Source: Rhodospirillaceae bacterium (GTDB lineage Bacteria > Pseudomonadota > Alphaproteobacteria > Rhodospirillales > Rhodospirillaceae). From it: DNA of 8,020 nt. The number at the start of each line of letters is the position of its first letter. Within the stretch, counting starts at the first letter, position 1. Below are positions 6,885 to 8,020 of this stretch, piece by piece. Both the position numbers and the translations under genes were made by a program. A model generated the notes under the pieces. It saw only the letters and a program-made list of their open reading frames with translations. It was not told where the DNA came from and did not search any database. The stretch is from the NCBI GenBank assembly GCA_002691085.1, contig NZGX01000032.1, forward strand, positions 1-8,020, given 5' to 3'.

Positions 6885-7909
6885 TTTTTACGCTCAATGA
6901 GGCATGCATCACCATAGGAATAAAATCTATAATTATTATCTATAGCATATTGGTAACTTTTTTTTATGATTTCGATTCCTGCGAATGCTGAAATGAGTAC
7001 CATTAAGCTTGACCTTGGAAGGTGAAAATTTGTTAAAAGCAGGTCAACAATCTTAAATTTGTAACCAGGCATAACAAATAGATCAGTAAACTTTGATGAC
7101 GGAAGAATAACACCTCCATCAAGTGAGGATGACTCGAGAGTTCTTAAAGCTGTTGTACCAACCGCAACTATCCTACTACCATTTGATTTTGCATTATTTA
7201 GCCTCTTAGCTACATCCTCAGTTATACTGATATATTCTTCATGCATCTTATGATTGATAATATCTTTTTCTGTAATATTTTTAAATGTTCCAATCCCAAT
7301 ATGAAGGGTTACAAACTCTATTATAATGCCCATATCTTTAATCTTTTGAATAATCCTCTCAGTAAAATGTAAACCAGCAGTTGGTGCTGCTACGGAACCA
7401 TCTTCAGAGGCAAAAACTGTCTGATAATCAACGATATCTTCATTATCATATTTTCTATTCAAGTATGGAGGAATTGGAACTTGACCATTTAGATCTAAAA
7501 AATGCTTAAAGCTTTTATTACCTGTAAAGAATTTTAATATTGGGAAATTATGTTTAGTTCTTCCAATTACTTGAGCATATGATGAATCAGGAAAGTTGAC
7601 TATATCATTGTCCCTTAAAATTTTAGAAGGCCTTGCCAAAACTTGCCAGATATAATCTTCTTCTTGACGATGTATAAGCAACTCAATCTTTCTTTTAGAA
7701 ACTTCTCCAAATATCCTTGCCGGCAAAACTCGAGTATTGTTGAAGACTAAAACATCATTTTTCTTTAACATTTCTGGAAGTTGATAAAAATATTTATCTT
7801 TAATTGAATGTTCACTTATATGCATAAGCTTGGATGAATCTCGAGGTCTTGCCGGCCTCTTAGCAATCCTTTCTGGAGGAAGGTTATAATCAAATTGATC
7901 AACAATCAT
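6881..7909 (-). CDS. queA: S-adenosylmethionine:tRNA ribosyltransferase-isomerase QueA
   Basis: QueA transfers and isomerises the ribosyl part of S-adenosylmethionine onto preQ1 at tRNA position 34, giving epoxyqueuosine, which QueG then reduces. The 342 aa are near the family length (E. coli 356). Motifs run through the whole protein: 'FDYNLPPERIAKRP' (6-19), 'PRDSSKL' (22-28), 'VLVFNNTRVLPARIFG' (53-68), 'WQVLARPS' (88-95), 'IPPYLNR' (146-152), 'YQTVFASEDGSVAAPTAGLHFT' (162-183), 'VTLHIGIGTF' (200-209), 'HKMHEEY' (220-226), 'VAVGTTALRTLES' (248-260), 'LLTNFHLPRSSLMVLISAFAG' (291-311) and 'YSYGDACLI' at the end. The ATG at 7909 starts just before the first conserved block and has no clear Shine-Dalgarno site. 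It is the first gene of a queA-tgt-queG unit, and its TGA overlaps the tgt ATG. Confidence 0.97.
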   Translation of the reverse strand: MIVDQFDYNLPPERIAKRPARPRDSSKLMHISEHSIKDKYFYQLPEMLKKNDVLVFNNTRVLPARIFGEVSKRKIELLIHRQEEDYIWQVLARPSKILRDNDIVNFPDSSYAQVIGRTKHNFPILKFFTGNKSFKHFLDLNGQVPIPPYLNRKYDNEDIVDYQTVFASEDGSVAAPTAGLHFTERIIQKIKDMGIIIEFVTLHIGIGTFKNITEKDIINHKMHEEYISITEDVAKRLNNAKSNGSRIVAVGTTALRTLESSSLDGGVILPSSKFTDLFVMPGYKFKIVDLLLTNFHLPRSSLMVLISAFAGIEIIKKSYQYAIDNNYRFYSYGDACLIERKK

Positions 7910-7927
7910 TATTAATATTAAATATCT

Positions 7928-7993
7928 GTTATAGATTAAAATATGCTTATCATAAGATATTTTTTCTCTTTAAAACAGGCTTATTAAAGTATA
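7928..7993 (-). promoter_or_regulatory. Possible promoter region of the queA-tgt-queG operon
   Basis: The 110 nt upstream of queA are very AT-rich and hold no gene. Two -10-like hexamers are visible on the minus strand: TATACT (7993-7988) and TATAAC (7933-7928). The second has a poor -35 match, TTATGA (7955-7950), at 16-bp spacing; the first has none. In DNA this AT-rich such matches arise often by chance, so the exact site is a guess; the region is inferred mainly from its place before the first gene of the operon. Confidence 0.2.
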
Positions 7994-8020
7994 AAAAAAT
8001 AATATGTTATGTTAGCATTA

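Noticed and set aside
1..8020. A new defence, mobile or biosynthetic system
   Set aside because: Every long frame is a recognised housekeeping gene in a known context; no integrase, transposase, inverted-repeat boundary, CRISPR repeats or unexplained gene is present.

Overview
The window looks like ordinary chromosomal DNA from an AT-rich alphaproteobacterium (roughly one third G+C by eye). Three things point to this group. The gene order lptD-surA-pdxA-rsmA is the common alphaproteobacterial one. LptD carries a lone Cys in a 'YEDEC'-like motif near its C-terminus. SurA is of the alphaproteobacterial kind, with one clear parvulin domain. A free-living, possibly marine, low-GC lineage is plausible, but I cannot place it further. 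The genetic code is standard: TAA, TAG and TGA all end genes here.

Layout: positions 1-4638 (+ strand) hold the 3' part of lptD, which enters from the left edge, then surA, pdxA and rsmA. The gaps are 77, 17 and about 21 nt, consistent with one operon. LptD and SurA belong to outer-membrane biogenesis, and SurA is the chaperone for LptD in E. coli. PdxA makes a pyridoxal 5'-phosphate precursor, and RsmA dimethylates 16S rRNA. Positions 4646-7909 (- strand) hold queA, tgt and queG, read from right to left. These encode three steps of queuosine tRNA modification: TGT inserts preQ1, QueA converts it to epoxyqueuosine, and QueG reduces this to queuosine with cobalamin. The que genes overlap (ATGA at queA/tgt, about 17 nt at tgt/queG), so they are almost certainly one translationally coupled transcript. 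The two operons converge with only 7 nt between the rsmA and queG stop codons.

Positions 7910-8020 are a short AT-rich leader or promoter region upstream of queA. No RNA gene, mobile element, CRISPR array or stretch over 300 nt without a gene is present.

I found no undescribed multi-gene system. The best anomaly is in Tgt: two of the three zinc-binding cysteines of the family are replaced (Ile305 and Ser310), while the active-site aspartates are intact. Smaller points are a perfect 15-bp in-frame tandem duplication at the mature N-terminus of SurA, a probable TTG start for queG with its ribosome binding site inside tgt, and a very tight convergent junction.
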